Part shown: piece by piece, positions 49,213 to 58,583 of the stretch
Position numbering within the stretch: the first letter of the stretch is position 1
Layout: each line of letters opens with the position of its first letter
Source of the DNA: Microbacterium sp. T32
GTDB taxonomy: Bacteria > Actinomycetota > Actinomycetes > Actinomycetales > Microbacteriaceae
Length of the DNA: 64,000 nt
NCBI RefSeq assembly: GCF_001619615.1
Contig: NZ_LQQP01000008.1
Span: 1-64,000 of the forward strand
Direction of reading: 5' to 3'
Made by a program: the position numbers and the translations under genes
Notes under the pieces: generated by a model
Databases searched by the model: none
What the model saw: the letters and a program-made list of their open reading frames with translations, nothing else
Told to the model about the DNA's origin: nothing

Positions 49213-50280
49213 TCAGCGCGTGGTCTCGCGCGCGATCGCGGCGATGAACGCGTCGATGTCGGACTCGGTCGTGTCGAACGAGCACATCCAGCGCACTTCG
49301 CGGCGCGCCTCATGCCAGTCGTAGAAGCGGAAGCTCTCGCGGAGGCGCTCGGCCACCCCCTCGGGCAGGATCGCGAAGACGCCGTTCGCCTGCGTCGGCT
49401 GCGTGAACTCGACGCCGCGGATCGAGCCGTCCGCGAGCCCCGCCTCGACACCCGCACGCAGCCGCTGCGCCATGGCGTTGGAGTGCCGCGCGTTGCGCAG
49501 CCACAGGTCGTTCTCGAGCAGGGCGACCAGCTGCGCCGACACGAAGCGCATCTTGCTCGAGAGCTGCATGTCGAGCTTGCGCAGGTAGGTGAGACCCGTG
49601 GATGCCGCGGGGTCGAGCACGACGATCGCCTCGCCGATCATGGCCCCGTTCTTCGTGCCGCCGAAGCTCAGCACGTCGACCCCGGCGTCGCGGGTGAAGG
49701 CCCGGAGCGGGAGGTCGAGCGCCGCGGCGGCGTTCGAGATGCGCGCGCCGTCCATGTGCAGCCGCATGCCGCGCGCGTGCGCGTGGTCGGCGAGGGCGCG
49801 GATCTCGTCGGGCGTGTACAGGGTGCCGAGCTCGGTCGACTGCGTGATCGAGACGACGAGCGGCTGCGCGCGGTGCTCGTCGCCCCAGCCCCAGGCCTCG
49901 CGGTCGACGAGATCGGGCGTCAGCTTGCCGTCGTCGGTCGGGACGGTGAGCAGCTTGATGCCGCCGACGCGCTCGGGCGCTCCGCCCTCGTCGACATTGA
50001 TGTGAGCCGTGGATGCCGAGATCACGGCGCCCCAGCGGGGGAGCATCGACTGCAGACCGACGACGTTCGCGCCCGTGCCGTTGAACACGGGGAACGCCTC
50101 GACGCCGTCGCCGAGAAGGTCCGCGAACAGCTCCTGCAGACGCGAGGTGTAGACGTCCTCGCCGTAGGCGACCTGGTGCCCCTCGTTGGCCGAGGCGATG
50201 GCGGCCAGGACCTCGGGGTGGATGCCGGAGTAGTTGTCGGACGCGAAGCCGCGGACCGCGGTGTCATGCAGGGGGGTCAC
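49213..50280 (-). CDS. Low-specificity L-threonine aldolase family protein
   Basis: 355 aa PLP enzyme that cleaves L-threonine or allo-threonine to glycine and acetaldehyde. Motifs: FASDNYSGIHPEVL, FNGTGANVVGL, HMDGARISNAAAAL and the lysine in SFGGTKNGAM. GTG start 50278-50280 is chosen because TACGCT lies 6 nt upstream. The family also includes beta-eliminating relatives, so the exact amino acid is not certain. Confidence 0.9.
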   Translation of the reverse strand: MTPLHDTAVRGFASDNYSGIHPEVLAAIASANEGHQVAYGEDVYTSRLQELFADLLGDGVEAFPVFNGTGANVVGLQSMLPRWGAVISASTAHINVDEGGAPERVGGIKLLTVPTDDGKLTPDLVDREAWGWGDEHRAQPLVVSITQSTELGTLYTPDEIRALADHAHARGMRLHMDGARISNAAAALDLPLRAFTRDAGVDVLSFGGTKNGAMIGEAIVVLDPAASTGLTYLRKLDMQLSSKMRFVSAQLVALLENDLWLRNARHSNAMAQRLRAGVEAGLADGSIRGVEFTQPTQANGVFAILPEGVAERLRESFRFYDWHEARREVRWMCSFDTTESDIDAFIAAIARETTR

Positions 50281-50359
50281 CCCTCCAGCGTAGTCATCGC
50301 GCGTGCCGCGGATGCCGGGGCCCTGGCCGATGTCGGAGGGGGTGGCTAACGTGTGGCGC

Positions 50360-51841
50360 ATGACCGAGACACCCCCGCCCGCTCCCGTCGTCGCGGGCGG
50401 TGCCGCCGACCGGCGGGCCTTCGTCGGCGTTCTCGTGAACACGGCGGCGGCCAACGTCACGACGAGCTACCTGTGGTTCGCGCTGACCTTCTGGGTGTAC
50501 CTGGAGACGCGGTCCGTGCTGGCGACGGGCATCATCGGCGGCGCCTACATGCTTCTGCTGGCAGTGTTCGCGATGCTCTTCGGAACGATCGTCGACCGGC
50601 ACCGCAAACACCGCGTCATGGTGGTGTCGGGCATCGTCACGCTCGTGGCCTTCCTCGTCGCCGGAGCGCTGTGGCTCGCGTTCCCCGAGCGTGCGCTGCT
50701 CGACCTCGGCGGCCCGTGGTTCTGGATCTTCTCCGGGGTGGTGCTCGGCGGCGCCGTCATCGAGAACATGCGCAACATCGCGCTGTCGACGACCGTGACC
50801 CTCCTCGTCCCCGAGGATCGTCGGGCCAACGCGAACGGTCTCGTCGGGACGGTGCAGGGGCTGTCGTTCGTGGTCACGAGCGTGTTCAGCGGGCTGTCCG
50901 TCGGGCAGCTCGGCATGGGGTGGACGCTGGCGATCGCGATCGTCCTCACCCTGGCGGCGCTCCTCCACCTGCTCACGATCCGCATCCCCGAGGAGCGCCC
51001 CGCACGCACGGGCGAGCGCGCTCCGGCCGTCGACGTGCGCGGCGCGGTCCGGGCCGTCCGGGCGTCGCCCGGGCTGTTCGCGCTGCTGATCTTCTCCACC
51101 TTCAACAACCTCATCGGGGGCGTCTACCTCGCTCTCATGGACCCCTACGGTCTCCAGCTCTTCACCGTCGAGGGGTGGGGCCTGGTGCTGGGGGTCACGG
51201 CGACCGGGTTCATCATCGGCGGTGCCCTCGTGGCCCGATTCGGACTCGGGCGCAACCCGATCCGCACCATGCTGCTCATCGTGATCGGCATGGGCGTGCT
51301 GGGTGCCGTCTTCACCCTCCGTGACTGGTGGTGGCTGTACGTCGCCGGGATCTGGGTGTACATGGCGCTCATCCCCGCGGTCGAGGCGGCCGAGCAGACG
51401 GTGATCCAGAAGGTCGTCCCCTTCGAGACGCAGGGACGCGTCTTCGGTTTCGCCGCCGCGTTCGAGTCGGCGTCGGCTCCGATCACCGCGTTCCTCATCG
51501 CCCCGATCGCGGAGTTCGCGATCATCCCCTACATGGACGGCGGCGAGGGCAGAGCGACCTGGGGGTGGCTGCTCGGTGACGGCATCGGGCGCGGCATCGC
51601 GCTCGTCTTCGTCGTCGCGGGTCTGGTGATGGTCGTGGTGGGCGCGGCCGCGTTCCTCACGCGCTCGTACCGGGTGCTGTCGCGGCAGTACCAGGAGGCG
51701 CCGTCCGACGACGCGTCCGCCCCGCCCGACGCTCCCGGCCCGGAGGACGAAGCGTCCTCGCTCGCCGCGCGCGCCGGAGGGGTCCCGGATACCGAAGCCC
51801 CGGCGCCGCGAAGCGGGCGGACACCTCCGCGGGCCGGCTGA
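50360..51841 (+). CDS. MFS transporter
   Basis: 493 aa with 12 membrane helices and a Pro/Ala/Asp-rich cytoplasmic tail of about 50 residues. The TIVDRHRKHRVM loop is the motif A region. It resembles the MFS_3/enterobactin-exporter-like group. TAACGT 7 nt before the ATG supports the start at 50360 rather than an upstream ATG. Substrate unknown. Ends 18 nt from the convergent SDR. Confidence 0.87.
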   Translation: MTETPPPAPVVAGGAADRRAFVGVLVNTAAANVTTSYLWFALTFWVYLETRSVLATGIIGGAYMLLLAVFAMLFGTIVDRHRKHRVMVVSGIVTLVAFLVAGALWLAFPERALLDLGGPWFWIFSGVVLGGAVIENMRNIALSTTVTLLVPEDRRANANGLVGTVQGLSFVVTSVFSGLSVGQLGMGWTLAIAIVLTLAALLHLLTIRIPEERPARTGERAPAVDVRGAVRAVRASPGLFALLIFSTFNNLIGGVYLALMDPYGLQLFTVEGWGLVLGVTATGFIIGGALVARFGLGRNPIRTMLLIVIGMGVLGAVFTLRDWWWLYVAGIWVYMALIPAVEAAEQTVIQKVVPFETQGRVFGFAAAFESASAPITAFLIAPIAEFAIIPYMDGGEGRATWGWLLGDGIGRGIALVFVVAGLVMVVVGAAAFLTRSYRVLSRQYQEAPSDDASAPPDAPGPEDEASSLAARAGGVPDTEAPAPRSGRTPPRAG

Positions 51842-51859
51842 TCCGCACCGACCGCGGCG

Positions 51860-52537
51860 TCAGCCGGCCGCGAGCTCGATGGTCACGTCGTTGATGTCCT
51901 CCGCCGGGTCGTCCCACAGGCCGAGGTACGCGAGCGCGAGAGCGTCCTCGAGGCCGGCGAGACTCTTCACCCGGAACACCACGGCCGCCGCGGACGGGTC
52001 GCGGCCGGCATCGCGGGCCGCCTTCGCGAAGCCCTGGGCGACCGCGCGGGTCCACGCTTCGCTGGCGGCCTTGACTGCGGCGTAGTTCGCCCCGCCCGCG
52101 AGGGGGCGCGCGACCGAGGTGGACGACACGATCGCGAGGCGACCGGCATCCGAGGTCCTCAGATCCTCGTCGAACGAGCGCGTGACGTTCCGCAGCGCCG
52201 TGAAGGACCTCAGCAGGAACGCGAAGTCCTCGTCGCTCTGCCCCGCGAGCCCGCCGCCGCCGCGCCACCCTCCGACGAGGTGCAGGATGCCGTCGACCCC
52301 GCCGTGCGCGGCGTGCACGCGGTCGCGCAGGGCGTCCACGGCATCCGGGTCGGTGAGATCGCACTGCTCGGTCGCGACGCCGTCGATCTCCTCGGCGACG
52401 GAGGCCAGCCGCCCAGCGTCCGAGCCGACGACGACGACGGTCGCGCCCGCGTCGCGAAGGACCCGCGCCGCGCTGCGACCCGCCGCGCTCGTGCCCCCGG
52501 CGAGCAGTATCGTCCGGCCTTCGACGCCCGTGTCCAT
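51860..52537 (-). CDS. SDR family protein
   Basis: 225 aa. The Rossmann loop is LLAGGTSAAGRSAARVL, and NYAAVKAASEAW holds Tyr and Lys of the active site (YAAVK). LHLVGGW replaces the usual NNAG. Start ATG 52535-52537 follows GGAGGAGG. The gene is 169 nt downstream of DUF6421 on the same strand; this pair is recurrent in actinobacteria by my recollection. Confidence 0.85.
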   Translation of the reverse strand: MDTGVEGRTILLAGGTSAAGRSAARVLRDAGATVVVVGSDAGRLASVAEEIDGVATEQCDLTDPDAVDALRDRVHAAHGGVDGILHLVGGWRGGGGLAGQSDEDFAFLLRSFTALRNVTRSFDEDLRTSDAGRLAIVSSTSVARPLAGGANYAAVKAASEAWTRAVAQGFAKAARDAGRDPSAAAVVFRVKSLAGLEDALALAYLGLWDDPAEDINDVTIELAAG

Positions 52538-52564
52538 GCCGCCTCCTCCGTGGTTCGGTTCGAC

Positions 52565-52616
52565 CGACGGTGGTCGCCGAGCGACGAACCGTCGTGCGGA
52601 CATCGTGTCCGACACG
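52565..52616. repeat. Palindromic region between DUF6421 and SDR genes
   Basis: CGACGGT (52565-52571) pairs with ACCGTCG (52588-52594), with an inner TCGC/GCGA pair. A perfect 13-bp palindrome CGTGTC-C-GACACG follows at 52604-52616. It may be a terminator for DUF6421 or an operator for the SDR. The remainder of the gap is unremarkable. Confidence 0.5.
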
Positions 52617-52706
52617 CCGCCCCGACCGCCACCCCCAGGGCGTGTCGACCGCCGACTCCGCGCGACGGCCCGCCCGAGCCAGACCGCGACCGAGCCGGCC
52701 GCCCGC

Positions 52707-54113
52707 TCAGTCGCGGCCGGTGATGCCCTCGGTCGAGGCGATCACGGGGCGCATCTTCTTCTCCAGCGCCTCGAAGAACATCGACAGCGGGAACTCGTCG
52801 TCCAGCACCGCGTCGGTGTACCCCTTGGGGAGGCCGGCCAGGACGTCGTCCGACAGTCCACGCGCCCACACCGACGCGGGGTGCGGCGTGACCACCGAGC
52901 GGACCAGGTCGTACGCGGCCAGCCAGTGCGCCGTCTTCGGGCGGTCGATCGAGCGCCAGTACAGCTCGTCGATCGCGTCGGCGAGGGCCACGACCGCCGC
53001 GGGCACCTCGTCCCAGTCGAACGCGAGCGACGTGTCGGTCCAGTGCAGCACGCGGCGCTGGTGCAGCCACGCGAAGAGCAGCTGTCCGCCGAGGCCGTCG
53101 TAGTTGCGCACGCGCGAGCCGGTGATGGCGAAGCGGAAGATGCGGTCGAAGATCACGGCGTACTGCACGAGCTCGGCGTGCTCGAGCATCGCCTGCTCCG
53201 CGGCATCCAGGTCGTCCCGCGCCGACAGGCGCTGCTGGATCTCGACGCACTCGCGGAACGCGGTGAGGTCGCAGCGCAGCTCCTCGAGCGAGTAGAGGAA
53301 GAACGGCATCCGCTGCTTGATCATGAACGGGTCGAACGGCAGGTCGCCGCGCATGTGCGTGCGGTCGTGGATGATGTCCCACATCACGAAGGTCTGCTCG
53401 GTGAGCGCCTGGTCGTCGAGCATCCGGGCGGCGGCGTCCGGCAGCTCGAGCTTCGTGATCTCGGCGGCCGCGCGCGTCACGCGACGGTAACGCGCGGCCT
53501 CGCGGTCCTGGAAGATCGCGCCCCACGTGAACGTCGGAACCTCGCGCATCGCGACGGTCTCGGGGAAGAGCACCGCCGAGTTCGTGTCGTACCCGGGCGT
53601 GAAGTCGACCAGGCGCAACGAGACGAACAGGCGGTTGGTGTACTCGGTCTCGAGGCGCGCGATGAACTCGGGCCAGATGACCTCGACGAGCACGGCCTCG
53701 ACGTGCCGCTCGCGCGACCCGTTCTGCGTGTACATCGGGAAGACGACGAGGTGACGGATGCCGTCGACCCGGTGCTCCTGCGGCTGGAAGGCCACGAGCG
53801 AGTCGAGGAAGTCGGGCACGCCGAAGCCGCCGTCGCGCCACCGCTCGAAGTCGACGACGGACGCGCGGAGGTAGGCGTCGTCGTGCGGGAAGAGGGGGGT
53901 GAGCGCGGCGATCGCGTCGATGATGTCGGCGACGAGGGCGGCGGCGCGCGGGTGGTCCGACGCCTCGGGGACGGAGCCGTCGGCGGCCTGCAGCGACTGC
54001 AGTTCGATCGCGGCATCCTTCAGCAGAGCCCAGGCCGGGGTGTTCTCGACCGTGGCCGCGGTGTGCCCGTCGAGCAGATCACGCGTGGAACGCGCGGGCG
54101 TTGCGAGGGACAT
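52707..54113 (-). CDS. DUF6421 family protein
   Basis: 468 aa, soluble, without signal peptide. Recognisable blocks are NRLFVSLRLVDFTPGYD, MWDIIHDRTHMRGDLPFDPF (which has clustered His/Asp residues that could bind metal) and a C-terminal helix rich in acidic residues. The function of DUF6421 is unknown. Start ATG 54111-54113 has GGAGG 5 nt upstream. It is divergent from an Lrp/AsnC regulator, which probably controls it. Confidence 0.85.
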   Translation of the reverse strand: MSLATPARSTRDLLDGHTAATVENTPAWALLKDAAIELQSLQAADGSVPEASDHPRAAALVADIIDAIAALTPLFPHDDAYLRASVVDFERWRDGGFGVPDFLDSLVAFQPQEHRVDGIRHLVVFPMYTQNGSRERHVEAVLVEVIWPEFIARLETEYTNRLFVSLRLVDFTPGYDTNSAVLFPETVAMREVPTFTWGAIFQDREAARYRRVTRAAAEITKLELPDAAARMLDDQALTEQTFVMWDIIHDRTHMRGDLPFDPFMIKQRMPFFLYSLEELRCDLTAFRECVEIQQRLSARDDLDAAEQAMLEHAELVQYAVIFDRIFRFAITGSRVRNYDGLGGQLLFAWLHQRRVLHWTDTSLAFDWDEVPAAVVALADAIDELYWRSIDRPKTAHWLAAYDLVRSVVTPHPASVWARGLSDDVLAGLPKGYTDAVLDDEFPLSMFFEALEKKMRPVIASTEGITGRD

Positions 54114-54223
54114 GGTGGCCTCCGATCGAGAATGCGGGAAATATTCCTGTTAAACATCGATGCTAACGGAAAACTTACGAACGACGCGAGAGGGTGTGCG
54201 GCGGTCACTGGTACTGTCGGCGC

Positions 54224-54712
54224 ATGTCCGAGGGTTCCGTCCGCCGCGTGCGTCTGGATGACGCCGTCGATGCCGCCATCGTGCGCGAGATCTCGCTCGA
54301 CGCGCGCGCGACCCTCGCGCACCTGTCGGAGAAGGTCGGGCTGTCCGTCTCGGCCGTGCAGTCGCGGCTGCGCCGACTGGAGTCGCGCGGAATCGTCCGC
54401 GGCTACCGTCCGGTGCTCGACGCGGAGGCGCTCGGGCGGCCCCTCGCGGCGTTCGTCGAGATCACGCCGCTCGACCCTGCGCAGCCCGACAACGCCCCCG
54501 AGCTGCTCGCACACCTGAGCGCGATCGAGGCGTGCCACTCCGTCGCCGGGGATGCCGCGTACATGCTGTTCGTGCGCGTCCCGACGCCGCGCGATCTCGA
54601 GACGCTCATCCGCGACATCCGCGCCGCCGCACAGGTCAACACCCGCACGACGATCGTGCTGCAGACCTTCTTCGAGGCCCGCCCCATCGAGCCGGCCGAC
54701 TACCCCGGCTGA
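54224..54712 (+). CDS. Lrp/AsnC family transcriptional regulator
   Basis: 162 aa. N-terminal HTH (residues about 10-60, LAHLSEKVGLSVSAVQSRLRRLE) and a C-terminal RAM effector domain. Start ATG 54224 follows TACTGT by 6 nt. Divergent from DUF6421; the intergenic region contains GGAAATATTCC, a near-palindrome typical of Lrp sites (around 54140). It probably responds to an amino acid. Confidence 0.9.
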   Translation: MSEGSVRRVRLDDAVDAAIVREISLDARATLAHLSEKVGLSVSAVQSRLRRLESRGIVRGYRPVLDAEALGRPLAAFVEITPLDPAQPDNAPELLAHLSAIEACHSVAGDAAYMLFVRVPTPRDLETLIRDIRAAAQVNTRTTIVLQTFFEARPIEPADYPG

Positions 54713-54775
54713 CGCGCCTGGGATACATCCCCCGGTGGATGCCGGGCGCCCGGCGTTCCGCGTAGCGTGACAGGG

Positions 54776-55924
54776 ATGCGCATCGCCCTGCGTCCCCTGC
54801 TCCGGTATCAGCTGGTCGTCGACCTCGTCGCGGCCGGTCTCTTCGGGCTGCTCTCCTTCGTCATCGAGCTCGAGCCGGGGGAGGTGCTCGCCAACCTCGG
54901 TGCGGTCGTCGTCGTCGCGCTGTTCTCGGCCGCGTTCGCCTTCCGCCGTCTGCACCCGGGGCTGGCGCTGCTGCTGGCGTGGGTGGCGGCGGTCGCGCAG
55001 ATGTCTTTCCAGCGTGACCCGGGCGTGGTCGACGTCGCGACGTACGTCGTCCTCTACACCGCCGCGGCCTACGGAAGTCGCCGCGTGTATTGGGCCGGGT
55101 TGGCTTCGACTCTCCTCGGGGCGGCCATCGTGACGGGCTACCTCATGATCCGGGCGGGACGAGACGTGTTCGCCCCCACCCTCGACACCCTCGCGATATT
55201 CCTCGTCTGTGGTTTCGCCTTCCTGGTCGCGTGGGGTTCCGGCGCTCTCGCCCGTACGAGTCGCCGGGCGGCGGAGAACGCCATGGCGCAGCGCGCGGCC
55301 GAGGAGGCGACGATCGCGGAGCAGGAACGGGTGCGCATCGCCCGCGACATGCACGACGTGGTCGCGCACTCGCTCGCGGTGGTGATCGCCCAGGCCGACG
55401 GCGCCCGCTACGCCGCCGCCCAGAACCCGGCCGCCGCGACCGACGCGCTGTCGACGATCTCGACCACCGCGCGGGCGGCCCTCTCCGACGTTCGCCTCCT
55501 GCTGCAGCAGCTGCGGCACAGTCAGGCGGATGGGCCGCAGCCGACCCTCGCCGACATCGAGTCGCTGTACGCCCAGGTCCGGGCGGCCGGGGTCGAGCTG
55601 GAGACGACGGTCGACTCCGCCCCCGACGCGGAACCGCCCGCATCCGTCCAGCTCGCTCTCTACCGCATCCTGCAGGAGGCGCTCACGAACGCTCTTCGCC
55701 ACGGTGCCGACCGGCGCGTGGCGGTGCGCTTCGCGTGGCATCGGGATCGGGTCGACCTCACCGTGCGCAACCGCCTCGGCGACACCCCTCCGTCGTCGTC
55801 CCCGGGACACGGCGTGATCGGGATGCGCGAGCGCGCGCAACTCGCCGGCGGGACGTTGTCGGCGCAGCCCGAGTCCCGCGACTTCGTCGTGCGCGCGACC
55901 CTGCCGATCGGCGCCCCCGCGTGA
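54776..55924 (+). CDS. NarL/DesK-type sensor histidine kinase
   Basis: 382 aa. The N-terminal half has about five or six membrane helices. HisKA_3 follows with His193 in ARDMHDVVAHSLAVV, then the HATPase_c domain (NALRHGADR, GHGVIGMRERAQLAGG). TAGCGT sits 7 nt before the ATG. It phosphorylates the response regulator encoded next. The stimulus is unknown. Confidence 0.92.
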   Translation: MRIALRPLLRYQLVVDLVAAGLFGLLSFVIELEPGEVLANLGAVVVVALFSAAFAFRRLHPGLALLLAWVAAVAQMSFQRDPGVVDVATYVVLYTAAAYGSRRVYWAGLASTLLGAAIVTGYLMIRAGRDVFAPTLDTLAIFLVCGFAFLVAWGSGALARTSRRAAENAMAQRAAEEATIAEQERVRIARDMHDVVAHSLAVVIAQADGARYAAAQNPAAATDALSTISTTARAALSDVRLLLQQLRHSQADGPQPTLADIESLYAQVRAAGVELETTVDSAPDAEPPASVQLALYRILQEALTNALRHGADRRVAVRFAWHRDRVDLTVRNRLGDTPPSSSPGHGVIGMRERAQLAGGTLSAQPESRDFVVRATLPIGAPA

Positions 55925-55991
55925 CCCGACCGAAGTTCACGCGGCAGAGTGGATGCCGACCCGCCCCCGCCCCTCGGAAGGACCCGCAGCG

Positions 55992-56642
55992 ATGACTCCG
56001 CCGATCCGCGTCGTGCTCGTCGACGACCAGGCGCTTTTCCGCGCCGGCATCCGGATGGTGCTGGATTCGCAGCCCGACCTGGAGGTGGTCGGCGAGGCCT
56101 CCGACGGGCGCGAGGGCATCGACGTCGTGCGTGCGACGCGCCCCGACATCGTGCTGATGGACGTACGGATGCCGGTCATGGACGGTCTCACGGCCACGGC
56201 GGAGATCCTCCGCGAGCCCGATGCTCCGCGCGTCGTCGTGTTGACGACGTTCGACCTCGATGAGGCCGCGGCCCGCGCCATCCAGCACGGCGCGAGCGGG
56301 TTCCTGCTCAAGGACTCCGATCCCGAGTTCCTGCTGTCTGCGGTTCGGACGGTGCACGCCGGGTCGGCCGTGATCGCCGCGCAGGCCACCCGCGATCTGT
56401 TCGCGCACATCGCGCAGGGCGGCGCGACCGAGCCGCTGCCCGCGAGCTACAGCGCTCTGACCGATCGCGAGCGCGAGATCTTCGCCCTCGCGGCGGCGGG
56501 GCTCAGCAACGCCGAGATCGCCGCGCGGGAGTTCCTGTCGGAGGCGACCGTGAAGACGCACGTGAGTCGCATCCTGACCAAGCTCGCCCTCCGCGACCGC
56601 GTGCAGCTCGTCGTCTTCGCGTACCGCCACGGGCTGGTCTGA
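55992..56642 (+). CDS. NarL/FixJ family response regulator
   Basis: 216 aa. Receiver domain residues 1-120 with phosphoacceptor Asp57 (DIVLMDVRMP) and Lys in LLKDSD. LuxR-type HTH in residues about 150-216 (LTDREREIFALAAAGLSNAEIA). GGAAGGA precedes the ATG. Partner of the kinase 67 nt upstream. Targets unknown. Confidence 0.92.
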   Translation: MTPPIRVVLVDDQALFRAGIRMVLDSQPDLEVVGEASDGREGIDVVRATRPDIVLMDVRMPVMDGLTATAEILREPDAPRVVVLTTFDLDEAAARAIQHGASGFLLKDSDPEFLLSAVRTVHAGSAVIAAQATRDLFAHIAQGGATEPLPASYSALTDREREIFALAAAGLSNAEIAAREFLSEATVKTHVSRILTKLALRDRVQLVVFAYRHGLV

Positions 56643-56662
56643 GCGCCCGGGTTCCGCGGCAT

Positions 56663-56847
56663 AACCTCAGTGATCGGCCGCGGGTCGGTGGCATCCGGGC
56701 GAATCCGGCTGAGGTTGTGCGGATCGCGGAGCGTGCGCCGCGCGCGCGGCGCGGGAGTGACGCCGGCGCAACCTCAGCGATCGGCCGCGGGTTAGTGGCA
56801 TCCGGGCCAATCCGGCTGAGGGTGTGCGGATCGCGGAGCGTGCGCCG
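56663..56847. repeat. 78-bp direct repeat, two copies, 107-bp period
   Basis: Copies at 56663-56740 and 56770-56847 differ at only a few bases. Each carries internal AACCTCAG ... CTGAGG arms that could fold as a hairpin. They are separated by 29 bp of GC-rich sequence and fill the gap between the response-regulator and SRPBCC genes. No coding frame is supported. Confidence 0.85.
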
Positions 56848-56854
56848 CCGCGGC

Positions 56855-57355
56855 TCAGCCCTCTGTGAGTTCCGGGTCGTGCGCCCACGTCGGGGCGAGG
56901 GCGCGGATCCGCGCGGCGCGCCACTGCCACATCGCCCAGAGACCGGGCCACAGGGCGGGGGCGGCTGCGCCGCCGATCGTCAAACGTTCGCGCCACAGCG
57001 TCCGGTTCAGGTCGCCGGGCGCGGCCGAGACCGCCATCTGGTGGTCCCAGACGTCGAGCGCCGCGAGCGGCCCCGTCAGGGGGACGCCCCAGTCGCGGAA
57101 GACCCGGACCCGGCCGTTGCCGTCGGAAGTCTCGCGGTCCGCGACCGAGATCAGCTGACGGCCCACGGGGAACACCCCCACCGCGCGCATCTGCACGGGG
57201 ATGTCGTCGCCCGACGAGAACGACGTCGGAGCCTCTTCGAGCGTCTCGACGGCCAGCAGCCGTCCGTACAGTTCCGCGACCGCGCGCGGGGAGTGCAGGG
57301 CTCGCCAGGCGGCATCCGGATCGCAGTCGATCTCGAACTTCAGCAGAATGCGCAT
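56855..57355 (-). CDS. SRPBCC-like hypothetical protein
   Basis: 166 aa. The N-terminal LLKFEIDCDPDAAWRALHSP and the pattern of beta strands plus a long C-terminal helix fit the START/SRPBCC helix-grip fold, which binds hydrophobic ligands. No catalytic site is visible. CACGAT lies 6 nt before the ATG. Convergent with the response regulator across the direct repeat. Confidence 0.68.
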   Translation of the reverse strand: MRILLKFEIDCDPDAAWRALHSPRAVAELYGRLLAVETLEEAPTSFSSGDDIPVQMRAVGVFPVGRQLISVADRETSDGNGRVRVFRDWGVPLTGPLAALDVWDHQMAVSAAPGDLNRTLWRERLTIGGAAAPALWPGLWAMWQWRAARIRALAPTWAHDPELTEG

Positions 57356-57438
57356 GCTCGCATCGTGCCACCTCCGGCCGGAAACGACGTCGGCTTGACG
57401 GACCGGTCCGGAGAAGCCGCTCGTCGTAGGCTCGAGGG

Positions 57439-58056
57439 ATGCCGAACACCCCCGAAGCGCTCGCCCAGGCGAACTACCAGGTGCGTCTCGAGTGGGGCGA
57501 GGGCGGGCTCGCGCGCCTCGCTCCCGCACACGTCGTGATCGTCGTGCAGACGCTCGGCCTGACCGCCCGCGCGCTCGCCGCCACCGAGAGCGGCGAGGCC
57601 CTCCCCGTGGAGGACGACGCCGCGGATCGACTGGCGCTCGCCGGGGCGGCAACCGGTGCGCACGTCGTGGTCGCGGGGATCCGCAACGCCGCCGCCGTCG
57701 CCGCTCACGTGCTCGACGTGCAGCGTTCGCGCGGCGACCGCACGAGCATCGCTGTCCTCGCGGTGGGCGACGCCGACGCGGGCGGCCCGCGCTTCGCCGT
57801 CGAGGATCTGCTCGGCGCGGGTGCCGTCGTGGCCGCGCTCGGCGACCTCGGCATCGATCACGCGTCGCCCGACGCCGCCGTCGCGGGCGAGGGGTTCCGC
57901 GCGCTGCGGGGAGCGGTGCGGCACCTGCTCACCGCAAGCGGCACCGGGCGTTCGCGCTCCGACGCGGGTGAGCGCGACCTCGTGCTGGCCGCGGCCGCGC
58001 GGGATGCGGCATCCGTCGTCCCGGTGCTCAGGAGCGGCGTCTTCACCGCGGTGTGA
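57439..58056 (+). CDS. ComB-like (2-phosphosulfolactate phosphatase family) protein
   Basis: 205 aa. Fold features NYQVRLEWGEGGLARLA, VAGIRNAAAVAAHVL, FAVEDLLGAGA and ALRHLLT (seen as AVRHLLT) match ComB-type phosphatases. The conserved VVDVL acidic motif reads VVQTLG here, so the active Asp is Gln. Enzymatic function is therefore doubtful. TAGGCT 6 nt before ATG. Confidence 0.72.
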   Translation: MPNTPEALAQANYQVRLEWGEGGLARLAPAHVVIVVQTLGLTARALAATESGEALPVEDDAADRLALAGAATGAHVVVAGIRNAAAVAAHVLDVQRSRGDRTSIAVLAVGDADAGGPRFAVEDLLGAGAVVAALGDLGIDHASPDAAVAGEGFRALRGAVRHLLTASGTGRSRSDAGERDLVLAAAARDAASVVPVLRSGVFTAV

Positions 58057-58065
58057 GACGTCCGC

Positions 58066-58554
58066 TCAGCGCGGCGTGGCCGCGGCGAGCCGGGTCGCGG
58101 GGCTGATCTCGCGGTGCACCCACGTCAGCGCGAAGCGCGGGTCGAAGGAGGGCGCGCACTTCGCGCACGATGTCGGCCGCGTCGCACGGCGGTGCCGGTA
58201 GGCGACGTGGCCGGCCGGGCACGTGCCCACCCACGGCGCCAGCTCGTTCGCGGTCTCACCGGCGTGCGTCGTTCCGCCGACGTACCCGAGGTCGCGGGCC
58301 GCGCGCTTCCACGTCGGCCCGTGCCCTGCGGCGGCGCCGGCCAGCGCGTGCGCGACCTCGTGCAGCAGGGTCTGGTGGTTGGTGTCGTCGTCGTAGCGCG
58401 CGGCGAGGTAGCGCGAGACGCTGATGCGGCGGCGGCCGTAGTCGCAGAGCCCGGCGCGGCGCTTGGCGTTGTCGAAGGCGAACGACCACGACTCGTCGAG
58501 ATGCAGGGCGATCAATGCCTCTGCCCAGACGCGCACACGCTGCAGATCGGACAT
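58066..58554 (-). CDS. SprT-like zinc metallopeptidase
   Basis: 162 aa. The zinc site LLHEVAHALAG has HEVAH at residues 65-69; a C-terminal ribbon has CPAGH and CAKC. SprT/Spartan proteins act on DNA-protein crosslinks in eukaryotes; bacterial roles are unclear. TACGAT lies 7 nt before the ATG. The upstream frame is a shadow. Confidence 0.87.
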   Translation of the reverse strand: MSDLQRVRVWAEALIALHLDESWSFAFDNAKRRAGLCDYGRRRISVSRYLAARYDDDTNHQTLLHEVAHALAGAAAGHGPTWKRAARDLGYVGGTTHAGETANELAPWVGTCPAGHVAYRHRRATRPTSCAKCAPSFDPRFALTWVHREISPATRLAAATPR

Positions 58555-58583
58555 GACGGAAATCGTAGAGAGGGGCTCCGACG

